DNA from: Schizochytrium sp. TIO01
Taxonomy: Eukaryota > Sar > Bigyra > Thraustochytrida > Thraustochytriidae
NCBI GenBank assembly: GCA_004764695.1
Contig: SMSO01000014.1
Coordinates: 4,680,845-4,744,844 of the forward strand
DNA: 64,000 nucleotides
Reading direction: 5' to 3'
Position 1 is the stretch's first letter. Each line of letters opens with the position of its first letter. Made by a program: the position numbers and the translations under genes. Shown piece by piece: positions 20,568-32,800 of this stretch. The notes under the pieces are model-generated. The model was not told the origin of the DNA. It worked only from the letters and a program-made list of their open reading frames with translations, and searched no databases.

Positions 20568-22191
20568 CCTGGTGATAACTAGTTCAAGTTCAAGCTCAAG
20601 CTCAAGCCCAAGTTTAAGTTAGGAGCAACAGAAGTCTGCGCACTTTGGTGGCCACGAGCAGTGCTCGCCGGGGAAAGTGGCAATGTTTCACGCAAATGAC
20701 CAAGAAAGTATCCTTCCCCGCTTGTTTGATGGTGAAGTAAGTGAGCGACGCATTTTTGTTGGTGCAAGGCGCACCCATTCGGGATGTCATGCTGCTCGCG
20801 ACACGAGCTCGTGCTCACCTTTTATCTACTACCACGGAGGGGAACTACCAGCCAGAGTGGTGCTGCAGGCGAGTCTGAGAGGCATGAACAATGTGGTGTT
20901 TCTGATTTAGTTAACTTTGTTTTACTTTGTTTCAAAGTTGCTTTGTTTTGTTTTGATTAACGTGGAAAACAAACAAAAAGGAAAGAAGACTTTCGGTACA
21001 AGAACAAAGTGGAAACTGGGAGCGCCCATTTCATTGCTCATGTATAATCTATGTACATATTACCCCTAGAGGTACCTATTGCTACAGGAAAGGGAAAAAA
21101 AGAGTTACAGGCCTTCTTACAAAAATGAATCTACGATGATTGCTCAATCAGAATGTGAAATCCAAGAAGAAGAAGGAAACCTTCCAAAGTCAGCCACCCG
21201 TATCTTATCATTTTGTAAGCATTCTCGATTTGCAGGGCAATGCGTTCTAGCTCTCCTCTTTTTCGATACAAGAAAGTATGATATTTCATAATACGAATAT
21301 CTTCTCTTTTAGATTTGTGTTTGGGCAAGCTGACCAGACACAATGAGCTCAGTTCTCGTTCTCTCTGTTAAATTTTTTTTTTAAAAATCCCCTCAGCAAC
21401 AATTTAGATCTTACCTGTAAAGATTACTTTGAAGAACGAACAAATTTGGTCAAACACACTTTTGAAATGACCACCTTTTCTACTACTAAACTTCTAATGA
21501 GTCTCCCAGTGGAATTAAAACCGATTTCTTCTACGAAAACGTAAAACTCCTTTCCTACTATCCTAAAGAGCAAGGTATCCACATAGGTACCTCCTGCCAA
21601 CACCCCCCCATTCGACGATTTGGTCCAGAAATCAAAATACATTTCCAATAACCTAACTCCCAATCTCCAACTTATGTGAAAACATTACAACAACCAAATG
21701 CTTGTTAAGCCTTAATAAATCATCAACAATGATAATTGTAGACTCCTGTGATTATTTTCTGCTCCAGAAAATCGATGCTGTTGATATCTTGATAGCTTGA
21801 TGAAATGGTTGTCCCGATCGCTAGTACCTAGTAGACACCTAGCACTAGCTCCATGAAACTGTCTTTTTAAATTTAATACAAAATATCCAGGTTGTCTGTA
21901 TCAACTAGACTGTTCTATGTACCTCCTACCTACATTGATGGGATTTCTTTGCTCTAGCACCATCCTATTCTACCCTATTGAAAGACAAAGCACACACCTT
22001 TGGTGGATAGTACGTCCAATTGGACTCTACTTGTAATATGAGGGGTTCAGGATTGGCAGCCGATCCTCTGAAACACTAGCGATAGCAAAGGCTTGCAGCA
22101 TTCAAACAGAAGCGACCTGCTGTGAAGACCCTCCTGGAGCCCGTGTAGTTGAATCCCTCCTCTCTCTACCTCTTAGCTCTTATCAGCTACC

Positions 22192-23331
22192 ATGCGTATC
22201 CTCCTGACCGGTGCGTTCGGAAATGTTGGCCGATATGTTGTCTTGGAGATGTGCAAGCAAGGCCATGAGCTGACTTGCTTTGACCTTCAGTCCAAGGCCA
22301 CAGAAAAAATAGCCAAGGACCTTCAAGCTGCTGCTCAAAAGGAGGGCTACCCAGTCTTCAAGGTGATTTGGGGTAATCTGACTGATGAGGCCAACGTAAA
22401 AGCTGTGCTGCAAGAAGTGCAACCCGAAGCAATTGCTCACTTGGCAGCAATCATCCCCCCTGTTTGCTACGAGCGCCCGGAGCTTGCCGAGAAAGTCAAT
22501 GTTGGAGGCGTCTCTATCATCCTAGCTGCAGCTGCCGAACTTGATCATCCGCCGCGCATTGTGTTCTCATCCTCCTACTCAATCTACGGCCCGCACAACC
22601 CGAACAAGGATACTCCTCTGCTCACTCCGGAGGATCCCATCAACCCTCTCGATAACTATGCCATCCACAAAGCCCGAGCAGAAAAGCTCATGCATAATTA
22701 CGCCGGAGAATGGGTCATTCTTCGCTTCGGAGCTATTTACCCTGGTAAGCTCCTCGAGGCCTCCAGCGGACCTCGTACCTTCGAATTTAGTTTCACCCAT
22801 CCACCTAATCAACATCGGCATGGTGCCCACCCCGCAGACGTGGCACTTGCTGTAGCAAATGCATGCTCGTTCGAAAATATCTCCGGTCGCACCTTTCTTA
22901 TTGCTGGTGATGAAAGCTGGCAGAAAAGCCCCAAATTTTTCACAGATTTCATTGGAAGCGCTCTAGGATATGGCACGCTGAACGTGAATGCATTTTATCC
23001 TGGCGATCCAGAGAATGACCAGTGCTGGTACTTTGAATCTTATATGGATACCACCGAGTCGCAAGCCGTCTTGCAGTTTCAAAAACACACTCTGGAGGAC
23101 TACATTGCTGACATTCGGAGTCAAACCCGTTTCATTCGTCCCGTCATGTGGGCTTTTGCCCCTCTCGCACGCTACGGGATGGTGAAGAATAGTCCCTTCC
23201 TTAATCGCCCTACCCCAAAGGCCGACTCCTATATGGATATCCTTCTCAACTTATTTCCCAAAGCTGCAACAGTGTCTTTGGAGGAATCTGCGCCCAAATC
23301 GAGCACCCAAGATACTGAAACTAGCTCGTGA
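22192..23331 (+). CDS. NAD(P)-dependent epimerase/dehydratase family protein (extended SDR)
   Basis: Extended short-chain dehydrogenase/reductases act on nucleotide sugars, sterols or other alcohols; the substrate here cannot be named. The 379-aa protein begins with a Rossmann fold: TGAFGNVG (residues 6-13, GxxGxxG type) and an acidic Asp31 after beta-2, favouring NAD over NADP. IVFSSSYSIYG supplies the Ser region, and Tyr156/Lys160 (YAIHK) are the catalytic YxxxK pair. The last 60 or so residues, rich in Pro and Ser, extend beyond the usual fold. No signal peptide is seen. The start is the ATG at 22192 (context CTACCATGC). It is a single exon ending in TGA, with a wide noncoding region upstream and TFIIE beta convergent downstream. 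Confidence 0.88.
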   Translation: MRILLTGAFGNVGRYVVLEMCKQGHELTCFDLQSKATEKIAKDLQAAAQKEGYPVFKVIWGNLTDEANVKAVLQEVQPEAIAHLAAIIPPVCYERPELAEKVNVGGVSIILAAAAELDHPPRIVFSSSYSIYGPHNPNKDTPLLTPEDPINPLDNYAIHKARAEKLMHNYAGEWVILRFGAIYPGKLLEASSGPRTFEFSFTHPPNQHRHGAHPADVALAVANACSFENISGRTFLIAGDESWQKSPKFFTDFIGSALGYGTLNVNAFYPGDPENDQCWYFESYMDTTESQAVLQFQKHTLEDYIADIRSQTRFIRPVMWAFAPLARYGMVKNSPFLNRPTPKADSYMDILLNLFPKAATVSLEESAPKSSTQDTETSS

Positions 23332-24747
23332 AAGAATATCATGTACGTAGAGTGAGCACCTAGGCAGTCAGTGTATGTGTCGAACCTTTAAAACGTTCAA
23401 AAGAACTCAGCCCCATATTGGTCTGAAGGTATTTCCTGTTTTTTGCTCATGTCTTTTCATTTTAAACGACAAGTTCGTTTTTTTGTTTTCTTGGTTTTTG
23501 TTGTTTTTTGTTGTTTTTTGTTGTTTTTCTTTTTAAATGGTTTTTGTTTCATGTGTCTCGAAGAGATCTCACCTTCTTCTTTTTTCTTCTTTTTCATGAT
23601 TTTTTATCATTTAAGAATTTGAACCCCTGGTAGTTTCAAGTAACCCCGGAATCAAATTTTAAATACTTACATTTCTTGTTTTCTTTTCTATTTTCATGTT
23701 ATCATTCTGATATTCTTTTCAAAAGATTACGTCATCAAAGCATTGGTGAAAGCTACCGATGGCGGTTCAAATCTTCCCTTTTATTCATGGATCGTTCACT
23801 TAAGATATTAGTATCTTTTATTAAACCTGCTACCACCATGTCACTGTACTTGATTCTACAATTACTACTATAACTTAGATTCAAAATAGCCGTTTGAAGG
23901 ATTGCCAGCCCATGACTACCGCAATCATTGAAGAATTCCCAAATTTAAACATAGCTAAGTGAAGACAAGCAATCACAGAAGTCACATGCTTCGTTATTCG
24001 TATTGAAGAAGAAACAAAGGCATCCTGTGCAGACCCGTCTACGTCTGTTACGATTCGCCGATTTTTTTTAAGGAATTTTACAGCCACAACGGCATCGCCA
24101 ACCGTGTTCAGGAGATCTTGGCATCACATAAGATTAATGGATCAGACAAGCTCTGAACCCTCACGGCATTTGAGGTCTGATCGTATCCCCTTTTTCCATT
24201 TTGTGAGAACATAACACAACATTTCTCTCTTTTCTTTTCTTTTTTAAAGCTTGGCAGGCGTAAGTCTGGGAGTTGAGAATTTTTTTATTCGCTTTCTTGA
24301 AACAGAAAGCGCTGTCCCTCTTGATCTTTTTTTTTTTTTTTTTAATAACAGAATAGAAATAGAACCTTACTAAAAGCTTTAAACCACTCCGTCTCACAGT
24401 ACAGAGATAATGAGTCTTCGATTAACAACCAAATCATAGTTTTAGCAAAGAACAAAGTGTAAAGGCAGTGCATCTCTATACGAAGTTCTCAGCCCTTTCC
24501 TCTATCTTTATTTATTTATTTCAATCCATGAAGCGAAAAACTTTTACAGTCAAGAAATAGATTTGAACACCCTTCAACGATAGGATATGCCCAAGATTCG
24601 ACAAACTATTGAAAATGAATATGTATGAATTTTACAAACAAGACCCGAGGTGCATGCGAAACCAAGAGTCGCGCCCTTAGGCTACACCAAGAAGGCAAAA
24701 TGACGAATAAGTAAGCGATGCCCCACTTGACATTCCTAAACACCAAC
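23332..24747. other. Convergent intergenic region (3' ends of SDR and TFIIE beta)
   Basis: AT-rich DNA between two converging genes, holding both 3' UTRs. It includes a TTGTTTTTTG decamer tandem (23492-23529) and a T-run near 24330-24345. No open frame with protein-like content was found. Confidence 0.6.
23492..23529. repeat. 10-bp T-rich tandem repeat
   Basis: Three to four copies of TTGTTTTTTG in the 3' flank of the SDR gene. Confidence 0.85.
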
Positions 24748-26031
24748 CTAGTCGATGTGCGCATTGGTAATTTTGCGAGCACGGTTCGTGCGCCGCTTTG
24801 GTTTGCTGGATGTACGAACCTTCCGCTTACGAACTGTTTGTCCACTTTGGGCAAGACGTTCTGCCGTTGTGAGGTTATTTTCTGTGAGTAGGCGGTCCAA
24901 AACCGGGCTTTGCTGAGCACGGTAGTGGTGCTTCTTGCACACCTCGCGCCACAGTTCCTTAACGTCATTAGTACAGCCATGCTTTAGAGCGGTCACGCCT
25001 TCCAAAGGCGTTGCCTCTTTCGCTATCGAAGGATTGATAGGCACCTTGGAGTCAGTAAATACCAATTTATAGTCGCCTTCTTTGGGGGGGCGTGGGGGCT
25101 CTGCTGACGACCGTGAGTACGGCACCTGGTTGCGCTGTAGGCGTTCTACAATGACAGCCAGCTCACGCTCAGGCAACGGTTGAGGCGCCCCGAATGGCTC
25201 ATTAGAGACTCGTAAACATCTAGTTTCGAGCACATCAAGCTCATTCTCTAAGAACGCATCGACAGCATCACGACCAAGGAGTAGCGAGTCTCCGCGGTGA
25301 ATCTCAGGCTGTATATCACACGTTGTCTTCAACACCGATTTGCCTGGCTCCGCAGTGACACGGCCACTCACAGGTACCAGAAATGAAGGACCTCGAGGAA
25401 AGAGCACATAGGGCGAGGTTCCTCCAGCAGCATTCCGGTTTCTCAGAGCAATCACAAGGCCCCAGATGATGGCCTTGTGCACATGTAAAAGAATATCAAT
25501 GGGCCCACAAGCCTTAATCTCCTCCACGGGGATACCGTCGGGGTATTTATCAAGCGCCCTAAGAAGACTAGGGATGTCAAAGACATCAAATCTCGGCTCG
25601 AATTTGATCTCCTTCTTCTCCTTGTCTACGAGAATCATGTCACTCTTCTCAAGACGCTCCAAGAGCTCCTCCTCCACATTGAGGTCGATCTCAAGCTTCT
25701 CACGAATATCTTCGAACGACTGAAATGGGTGCTTGTCGATGCCCTGAAGATACGTGCGAATCTCAAAAAGACGCTTGCTCATAAGCGCAGCAGCGCCTTC
25801 GTCGTCCTCTCCGTCAAGATTTTCGCCATCCTCTCCGTCGACATCCTCACCATCCTCGCTCCCAGTACCTTCGTCCTCATCCTCATTTTCGAGGCCTCTC
25901 ATAGACCTCTCATCCTCCAAGCCTTCGTCGCCGTTGCCATTACTCGAAGTGCCACCATTGCCCAGGTCGCCGCCACGGCCATTCTGACCGCCATCCTCAC
26001 CAACAAAACTTGCTGAGCCCGAGGAGGCCAT
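24748..26031 (-). CDS. Transcription initiation factor IIE subunit beta
   Basis: TFIIE beta joins TFIIE alpha in the RNA polymerase II pre-initiation complex and recruits and regulates TFIIH at the promoter. In this 427-aa protein residues 1-80 are a Gly/Asn then Asp/Glu-rich disordered tail. Residues 85-145 form a winged helix (FEIRTYLQGIDKHPFQSFEDI), and 146 onward a second (FEPRFDVFDIPSLLRALDKY), matching the family's KPKYNVRDKKALLRLL segment. The C-terminus has the conserved NDVKELWREV segment and a basic tail (KPKRRTNRARKITNAHID), like the human KKRRFKTHNEHL tail. It is longer than the human protein (about 290 aa) because of the acidic tail and an insertion around residues 195-320. Start ATG at 26031, stop TAG. 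Divergent from DNA-PKcs, with 852 bp between starts. Confidence 0.87.
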   Translation of the reverse strand: MASSGSASFVGEDGGQNGRGGDLGNGGTSSNGNGDEGLEDERSMRGLENEDEDEGTGSEDGEDVDGEDGENLDGEDDEGAAALMSKRLFEIRTYLQGIDKHPFQSFEDIREKLEIDLNVEEELLERLEKSDMILVDKEKKEIKFEPRFDVFDIPSLLRALDKYPDGIPVEEIKACGPIDILLHVHKAIIWGLVIALRNRNAAGGTSPYVLFPRGPSFLVPVSGRVTAEPGKSVLKTTCDIQPEIHRGDSLLLGRDAVDAFLENELDVLETRCLRVSNEPFGAPQPLPERELAVIVERLQRNQVPYSRSSAEPPRPPKEGDYKLVFTDSKVPINPSIAKEATPLEGVTALKHGCTNDVKELWREVCKKHHYRAQQSPVLDRLLTENNLTTAERLAQSGQTVRKRKVRTSSKPKRRTNRARKITNAHID

Positions 26032-26883
26032 CGGGCGCGATTACTTCAGACACGCACGAACACCTGCCGAGATGCCTGTGAAGCAGCTACAAGCGAGGCC
26101 AAAAAACTAGTTTGCGCAGAACGAATTCGTCGCTTCATCTTCTTCTGCTTCTCCTTCTTCTTACTACTATACCACTTACTACCTGTTTAAGGTAGCTATC
26201 TACCTAGTAGTAGACCCTTGAACTTTTCATGAGATATAATTTGCAAAAGAACAGAACGAACGGAAGGATACCTCTACAAGTGATTACAAGTGTTTTTATG
26301 TTAAATAATAAAATATATTGCAAATAAACAGAAGTTGAGGGGAGGAAGTTGATACTTAGAAGCAACAGATGAAATGCATAAAAAGAGTTCCGCAGTAGTG
26401 AGGATTGGTGTAGATATGAATGAATTAGTAGGTATGATTGTTTGAGAGGGGTGAATACTAGCTACTGCTTTCTCCAGATCACAAACGTGAGTCTGGGTCG
26501 CGGGCGGTGCGCGCTTGCGAGGGGCATCCGAGAAAGCCCAGGCTACGAACGAGCTGCCTAGGGCCTTGTGGGAGCATTGTGTGACGACCGTCAGCGTCTG
26601 GAGAAAGTTTGGTTAGAAATCGAGGGCGTCACGTCGAAGCGGAGGCGCTCTCAGGACCGAAATTTAAGCTTTAACAGGCAGGACTTCACGAAATTGGAAA
26701 ACTTTGCATAACCTCAGAGGATCCTACAAAGGAGGGATACTAATCCGTATTGCTGATGCAAAGAAATCTCGCGCACACACACGGCGGTAACTGAGAGAGA
26801 GAACTTTGTGATAGCCACATTGTGAATTGGATTTCCGACAATCTTGCGTGAACCACCTCTCATCCAAAGTAAGGCTGATCAGG
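26032..26883. promoter_or_regulatory. Shared divergent promoter region, TFIIE beta / DNA-PKcs
   Basis: The 852-bp spacer between two head-to-head start codons must hold both promoters and 5' UTRs. It is AT-rich at 26200-26450 and markedly GC-rich at 26490-26660. The GC-rich part is largely enclosed by an 11-bp inverted repeat (separate entry). No clear TATA element was chosen. Confidence 0.5.
26468..26607. ncRNA. Candidate structured RNA or element: GC-rich island closed by 11-bp inverted repeat
   Basis: CTTTCTCCAGA (26468-26478) is the exact reverse complement of 26597-26607, so the ends of this 140-nt segment could pair as an 11-bp closing stem. Nested inside are TCAC-AAAC-GTGA (26479-26490), a 7-bp GTCTGGG/CCCAGGC helix with one G-U pair beginning at 26491, and TGAC-GACC-GTCA (26582-26593). 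Such nesting suggests an RNA with a multi-branched junction, but it does not match 5S, U1, U2, SRP or RNase P as I know them. Alternatives: a 5' UTR structure, a regulatory element, or a small inverted-repeat transposon remnant, although no target-site duplication is seen. Strand unknown. Confidence 0.3.
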
Positions 26884-29800
26884 ATGGAACAAGACACTGA
26901 AAGTGTACTACGAGAGAAACTCAAGGAACTCTACGATGCTGTCGACAGATCTGACACTTCATTTGACCTTCTTGTGGATGACCTCCAAGATGTTCTGCTG
27001 AGTGTGCCGGAGACATCTCGTGTAGTTTATGATTGCTCCAACCTTCTCTTCACTAGAAATAGTCCACCAGGCATGCTACACTTTCTGGAGAGCAAGATTC
27101 CTCCAGGTGATCTCGTGAGTGATGACAAAGTAGTGGCTAACCTGCGGGCTAAACTTTACTCCTTGTTGGGCCGCTGGATTTCTCGCGTCCGTACCCGAGG
27201 TGTAGTAGACTTTGCACAAGATATAGTGCAGGTAATTTTCCGGGCTTTCAAAGTAGAGACAGCATCCACTCCTCGCCAGACATCGTTAGCTCCGCTACAA
27301 GCCCTTTTCGCCTTGAACGATGTACACTTTGATTCCGAACGCCTCGATATCAAACAGATTGTTACGTTCCTGTTTCGTGAAGCACACTCTGGAGCAAAAG
27401 TTCGTCCAACCGTGAAGAAGGAGTGTCTTGTTACACTCGGAATCTTCATAAGACGATTTCCAAGTATCTTTGCGCAGACTTTTGAACAAATGGAAAGGCC
27501 TTTTGGGGACAAATTGCGCAAGACATGCATTGCAATCCTTCGAAAAAATATAGGTTTTAGTGATGGCAAAGATGAGAAGTTACTCGTGGCAGGCGCCTTT
27601 GCATGTATTCACGATACCCTTAATGACTTTCCAACTGATGATTTAGATGAGCAGAACGATCTCTTTCAGCTTGTCTGCAAAGGTCTAGATATTTATCCAA
27701 ATCAATCCCGATTTGATATTCCCAAATACGCTGCGCTGTTACTTGCAAAACACGTCAATATATTTGCGGATAATGTAATGAATGACCCTGTCGCTATCTA
27801 CAACAAGCTTTATTTGCTGTCACGTTCGAAACATGCAAAAGTTCGAAGCCCAGGATACCGTGGCGCGCTAAGCGTTCTGAAGACTGTAGGCCAACGTCTC
27901 GCTCTTGTGGCAGCTCCAGAAAATGAGGATGGCGAAAAGAAAGTGAAGGCTCGTCAAGTCATGGACCTCTTTATGGGCAATTTTCGCAATATTTTGGATC
28001 ATGCGCGAGATGCCCATGCATCAACTGATTATGCAGCTGGGCTCACAACCCGAGATGTTGAATTGGTTATTAATGGGTATGGTTATTTCGCTAAAGCTGT
28101 GCTTGTCTTCAAGGAAGCAGACACCTTGCGACGTCTTCTGCAACTACTCAAAGATGCAAGCGATACCATTGACCGCAATGAAGATCGATCTGCACCCTCC
28201 TTTCTTAGCACCGAGGCAGTTGTCAGCTCCACCGGTGGCCTGCTTGATAGCAATGATGAGGACAAGCAGGAGTTTGCAAATCTTTCTACAGAAGAAAAGT
28301 ATGATCTTTTGGCTATGCAAAGCGGTGCTGACGCCCGGTTTCTTACCAAACGGAGAATGGAGCAAGTAGTCCGCCACGCTCGCTTTCTTCGTACATATGC
28401 CAGAATTATTGACCAGCTTCCCTCAGAAAAGATTGACGAGCATGACCAAATCTTTATCGACTTCCTTGCACGTGAAGTGCTATTTCTTGGCAAGGCGTTC
28501 CCAATTCTGTATGCCAACGACCGCTACACCGTACTTCGCGCAATTAAAACACTGACAGCATCTCTCCAACCGAAGGGTCTGGCGTTACGACGCTTGTTGG
28601 AACAGGTCATTCGACCCCTGCTTGTCCAATCCTGTGGTACGATACCACGCTCAGGTCCTGTATCTCTATTCAATTCAGACACTGGTGCCCCAGAAACAAG
28701 GTTACTTTTCGCATATGTATACTTGTGGAAATTTCTATTTCCCCAAAACTCAACCAGAACCAGTGGCCAGCAAGCTGATCCAGATATTCAAGAAATTGAA
28801 GGTCAAGCCATGGTTTCCAGACATACTGCTAGCCGGGATAATAGCCGAGCCACATCCGATATAGTCAATAGTGCCATTGGTGTATCCAGCCATACAGGAG
28901 ACGATGATCAAAACGTGGCTCATATAGAGTTCGGGTCCGATGCTAATCGTAGAAGAGAAAATGACGGAGGAGAAGAGCAAGAAGAAGACGATGATGAAGA
29001 TGATAGCGATGAAAACCAAATGATCGCCCAGCCAAAGCATCAGGAGCAAATATTGGATCATTTCATTCAAGTGGTGTCCAAGATGACGCAAGCATTAAAT
29101 CTCTCTCTTCGGCCAAGGACACCAGAGGAAGAAGGCGCGGGAGCTGAAGATTTTGAACCGGATGATCAGGACGAAGTTCTTGGCCAAGTTGTTTCAAGCG
29201 CAGCTAATGCAGAGAAACTTGTGCCAGAGAAACCACATCAATATCTTACGTTTCTCAACCTTGTTGAGCTTTGCAGCCGAGTGCTCCCTCCCACATATGC
29301 GTCTGTTGATGTTGACAAGCTTGTCAAGTGGGCGCCTGTTCTTGCTCAGGTTATTCTTGAACGCTCGGCAATATTTCCTTTGGTAAGCGGTTTTTACAAG
29401 CTCATGCGAATTGTTTTCAGTATACCTGGGGAAAATTATTATGAGAATGCTCATCGTCTTTTGGATATGGCATTTTTACGTGCTAAGCAGTACCAAGATG
29501 AACTCTTTAGTGCTTGTCTTCAGTGTATTCTGTCAGCCCCCGTCGAGATTGTACGTTCACGGTATCCCCAATTTGAAGCTGCAGCTATCTCAGCTCTCGT
29601 CATGGGCGGCCGCTCTTGGCCCGACCTCGCTGCCCAGACTATTGAGGCTGTGGAAAACTGGTTTCAAGTCGGAATCTTAGACTCGGCTGCTTTAAAACGT
29701 ATTCTTCCTCACTTAGGCAAATTTCTTTCGTTCAAGGCGCAAACCAATACTGGAAAGCTCAGAACCTTTGAAACCCAAGCAGAACGTTCTCGTCGCCTTA

Positions 29801-32800
29801 AAGGTGGCAGAGGTCATGGCAGTGTAGGGGAAGGTGTTGGTGCTGACATGGATGCCCTGGATTTGCGCATTGTCGAATTTCTAGGTCGAATTGGAGGAAT
29901 GAATCGCTTTGTGTTACCCTCTGTGGAGGATTCTTTGGCAGAAGGATTTCGTTGGGATACCCAACCTCGAGTAGCGTATAACTTTAGATTTGTCGAGCAA
30001 GTTCTTCACGTTCAACTTGACGATCTTGTTCCCCGTGCACTTGACCTTGCACGAAACGCACCCCAACGTCAAGTGAAAGTAGCTGCATGCGAATTCTTGC
30101 ACGCTTTGGTACTCTATATGGTAGGGAGATCGCACGAAACATCACGTGGAGGGAGCGAAGCTGGCTCACTTGGCGCAATTTACCGCCATCTATTCCCAGG
30201 ACTGCTTCATCTTGCTGTAGACACTGAAGGTGTTGCCCGTCAATTGTTTAAACCTCTCGTTCTGCAACTTGCAGCCTGGTTTGCACATCATACCGAAACA
30301 GAAAACGCCGAGACAGTTGCACTTCTTGAGGCTGCCATGGACAACCTCAAGTCTAAATCCGGAGGCAGCTTGCGAGATATGTGCGCTCAGGTTGTTGGAA
30401 TCTTCTTCAAGTGGTCAGTCAAGACGCGTCGACATGGACAGGGTACACGCTCCTCAAATGTCCGTTCCTTGCTTAGACGAATATACTTTCTTATGCGGCA
30501 TCCGGACCCGTATCAGCGCCTTGGAGCTTGCCTTGCGTTTGATAATATCTACAAAGAGTTTCGCGAAAATTCTGATCTTGTTGACGAAAATGTTCTCGAA
30601 CTACTCGACAACGCTATGGCATGCCTCCGTCTTGCACACCGAGATGAAGATGCAATTGGCACCACTACCATGGCAGAACGTGTGGTAAACCGTCTGTGTC
30701 GCATCATAGTGCGCCGTGCAAGTATCTTGGCAATGCCAACCATGGACTCCAGTAGTCATCGGCGACGATTTGTAGATCTACAGGAAGTGATTCGCTGGCT
30801 TTTTGAGAGAATTTCACGTCGCGAACATGCCTATCGCCGAAAAGCTCGAGAACTTTTCCACATTTTCGTTCGAGTGGTAGACCGGGAACATAAAGACGCG
30901 GTGCAGCTTTGGCTTCAGAACTATAAAATTCGACAGCCCCCAGCAGTACCCAAGAAGGGAGATGGAGACTATATTGAAAACAAGGACTATCTGATGCCAT
31001 ATCAACTTTCAACTGTCAACAAAGTTCCTGCGTCTCCAGAAGAAGCAAGAAACGCAGGCTCTCGGTGTGGTGTATGGCTTGATGACCTTACAGGACGAGT
31101 TGATGCAACACATTGGCTTTTGCGTCAACAAGCTATTGGTTCATTTGAAGAAACTCTTCCGTTGCTATCATCCCTTGATGCTGCTGCGGAGCACTTGCTT
31201 GCAGATCCTAACAATGCATCGTCTTATTCTCGAGCCACGGTATCATCTTTTGTTCAAACCAACACAACTCTTATCCGTGACTTGATCGACGCGATGCCGC
31301 AGCAAAATGACTTTACCTGTCTACGCAATATACTCACCTTGCTCATTCGACTTGTTCTCGAACCTGTCAACCCACAACGCGGTTTCGATCGTGATAATGT
31401 GAGGGTGCAACAAACCTTTTTGCCTGCTATGGAGCGGCTTCTCGCAAGCATAGCACAACATAAGCCATTACTTCAGCAGCTGAAGGCTATGCGTGATCAT
31501 ATCATGCAGAGCGAACACCATGATACTGTTATACCTGAAGAAGGCTTATCAGATGATGAAGTTGGTTGCCGCACAATGCTTCGAGGCCATCGTATGCTTT
31601 TGCGCGCTGGTCTTAACTTTCTGGAAGACCCCCAAGGGACATGTGATCGGCTGCGGGAAGTCGTAATTCAACTTGGAGATGACCCATCCCCACTCGAGCT
31701 TCGATCTGGTGCGGCGGCCTTTGATCTTGCAATGGACCTTGGATGGAAATCAGATGGTGTAATACGAGATGCTCTTGAGATTTCGAGCTTTTACGCTAAT
31801 TTTCAGGAAACCATTTTGCATACGCTGCTTGCGAAAGACGCATGGTCTTCTGCATCATCTTTAGTTTTTGTAATGGTTACGGAACAACAGAACGGGCTTT
31901 GCGAAAACGCATTAGAACTTCTTATTGCTGCAGCTGATGAGATTACTGCGCGTGTAAATGTCCTCGGAAATCAAGCAGACGCACTTGTCGCTGCATTGGA
32001 TTTTGTAGACGACTGTATTCATGCCCTGCATTTGCTTCTCATAGACGAGAAAACTACCCAAAGCCATCCAAATATAGATTCTTTTTGGCAAAAGATTGGC
32101 ACTTTTCTTGGACGCCTACTTCGTCTCAATCCACAACCGTTCCATCATGCAACCTATGATTCGCCTTTGGAAGCTAAGTATCTCGAAACTACTCTCACAA
32201 TCATGAAAAAGCTATTGGCACCTGACCTCTCTGTTACTGCCAAAGTTGATGCATGTACAATGCTTCCTGTGCTATTCCGGGGTCTTTCCACATCAGCTCC
32301 AGTGAAATGGCGGGATTATAAACCTGAGCTACCCGGAACCCCACAATATCAACCATCTGTTTTAGAAACCGAAATTCTTGAGCTTCTGAAAACGTCAGTG
32401 ATTAGTAAGCATTTTCCTTTAGGCGAGCACGCACAATTGACTGATGCAGAGCGTGATGACTTTGTTTTACTACTCAAAGCCCTCTTCATGGCGCTGGAAA
32501 AATCAGGCTCTGTGTCTATTCTGCAACTTCTCTGTCGTCAATTAAGAGATGGTAAAGAGCATGTTTATGCGAGCCAAATCACAGAACATTTAGCAAACAT
32601 GGTCTCTATCCTTGATGTTTTTAGTGGCGACCCTGGAAGTGAACCAGCGCTAGTGATGTGTCGAGAGTGCATTAATAAGATTTTCTCGGATTCAGAGCAT
32701 GACAAACTTTTGCGAAACACCTTTATGTCAATGATTCTGCTGCCTCTTCTTCAGCGCATTGGACCTATATCCTGGATTGCTTGGCTTGCCGAGGATGACT

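Larger units (their letters stand above)
19309..22191. other. Intergenic DNA up to the SDR gene
   Basis: Holds CTTT and GCTT-type STRs (19796-19850, 20011-20041), a 10-bp AAACTAAGAA-type repeat (20169-20215), CTCAAG hexamers (20582-20620), a pair of CACGTG motifs (20540-20567) and AT-rich sequence. From about 20650 repeats become rare. The last few hundred bases before 22192 should contain the SDR promoter and 5' UTR. A speculative two-exon mini-gene at 19631-19893 is listed separately. Confidence 0.6.

Noticed and set aside
21424-21663. 79-codon minus-strand frame with mixed composition
   Set aside because: Starts at TTG, has no recognisable domain and no splice-supported partner exon.
26827-26883. 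19-residue N-terminal extension of DNA-PKcs
   Set aside because: It begins at TTG, not ATG; the ATG at 26884 has a good context and fits eukaryotic initiation.
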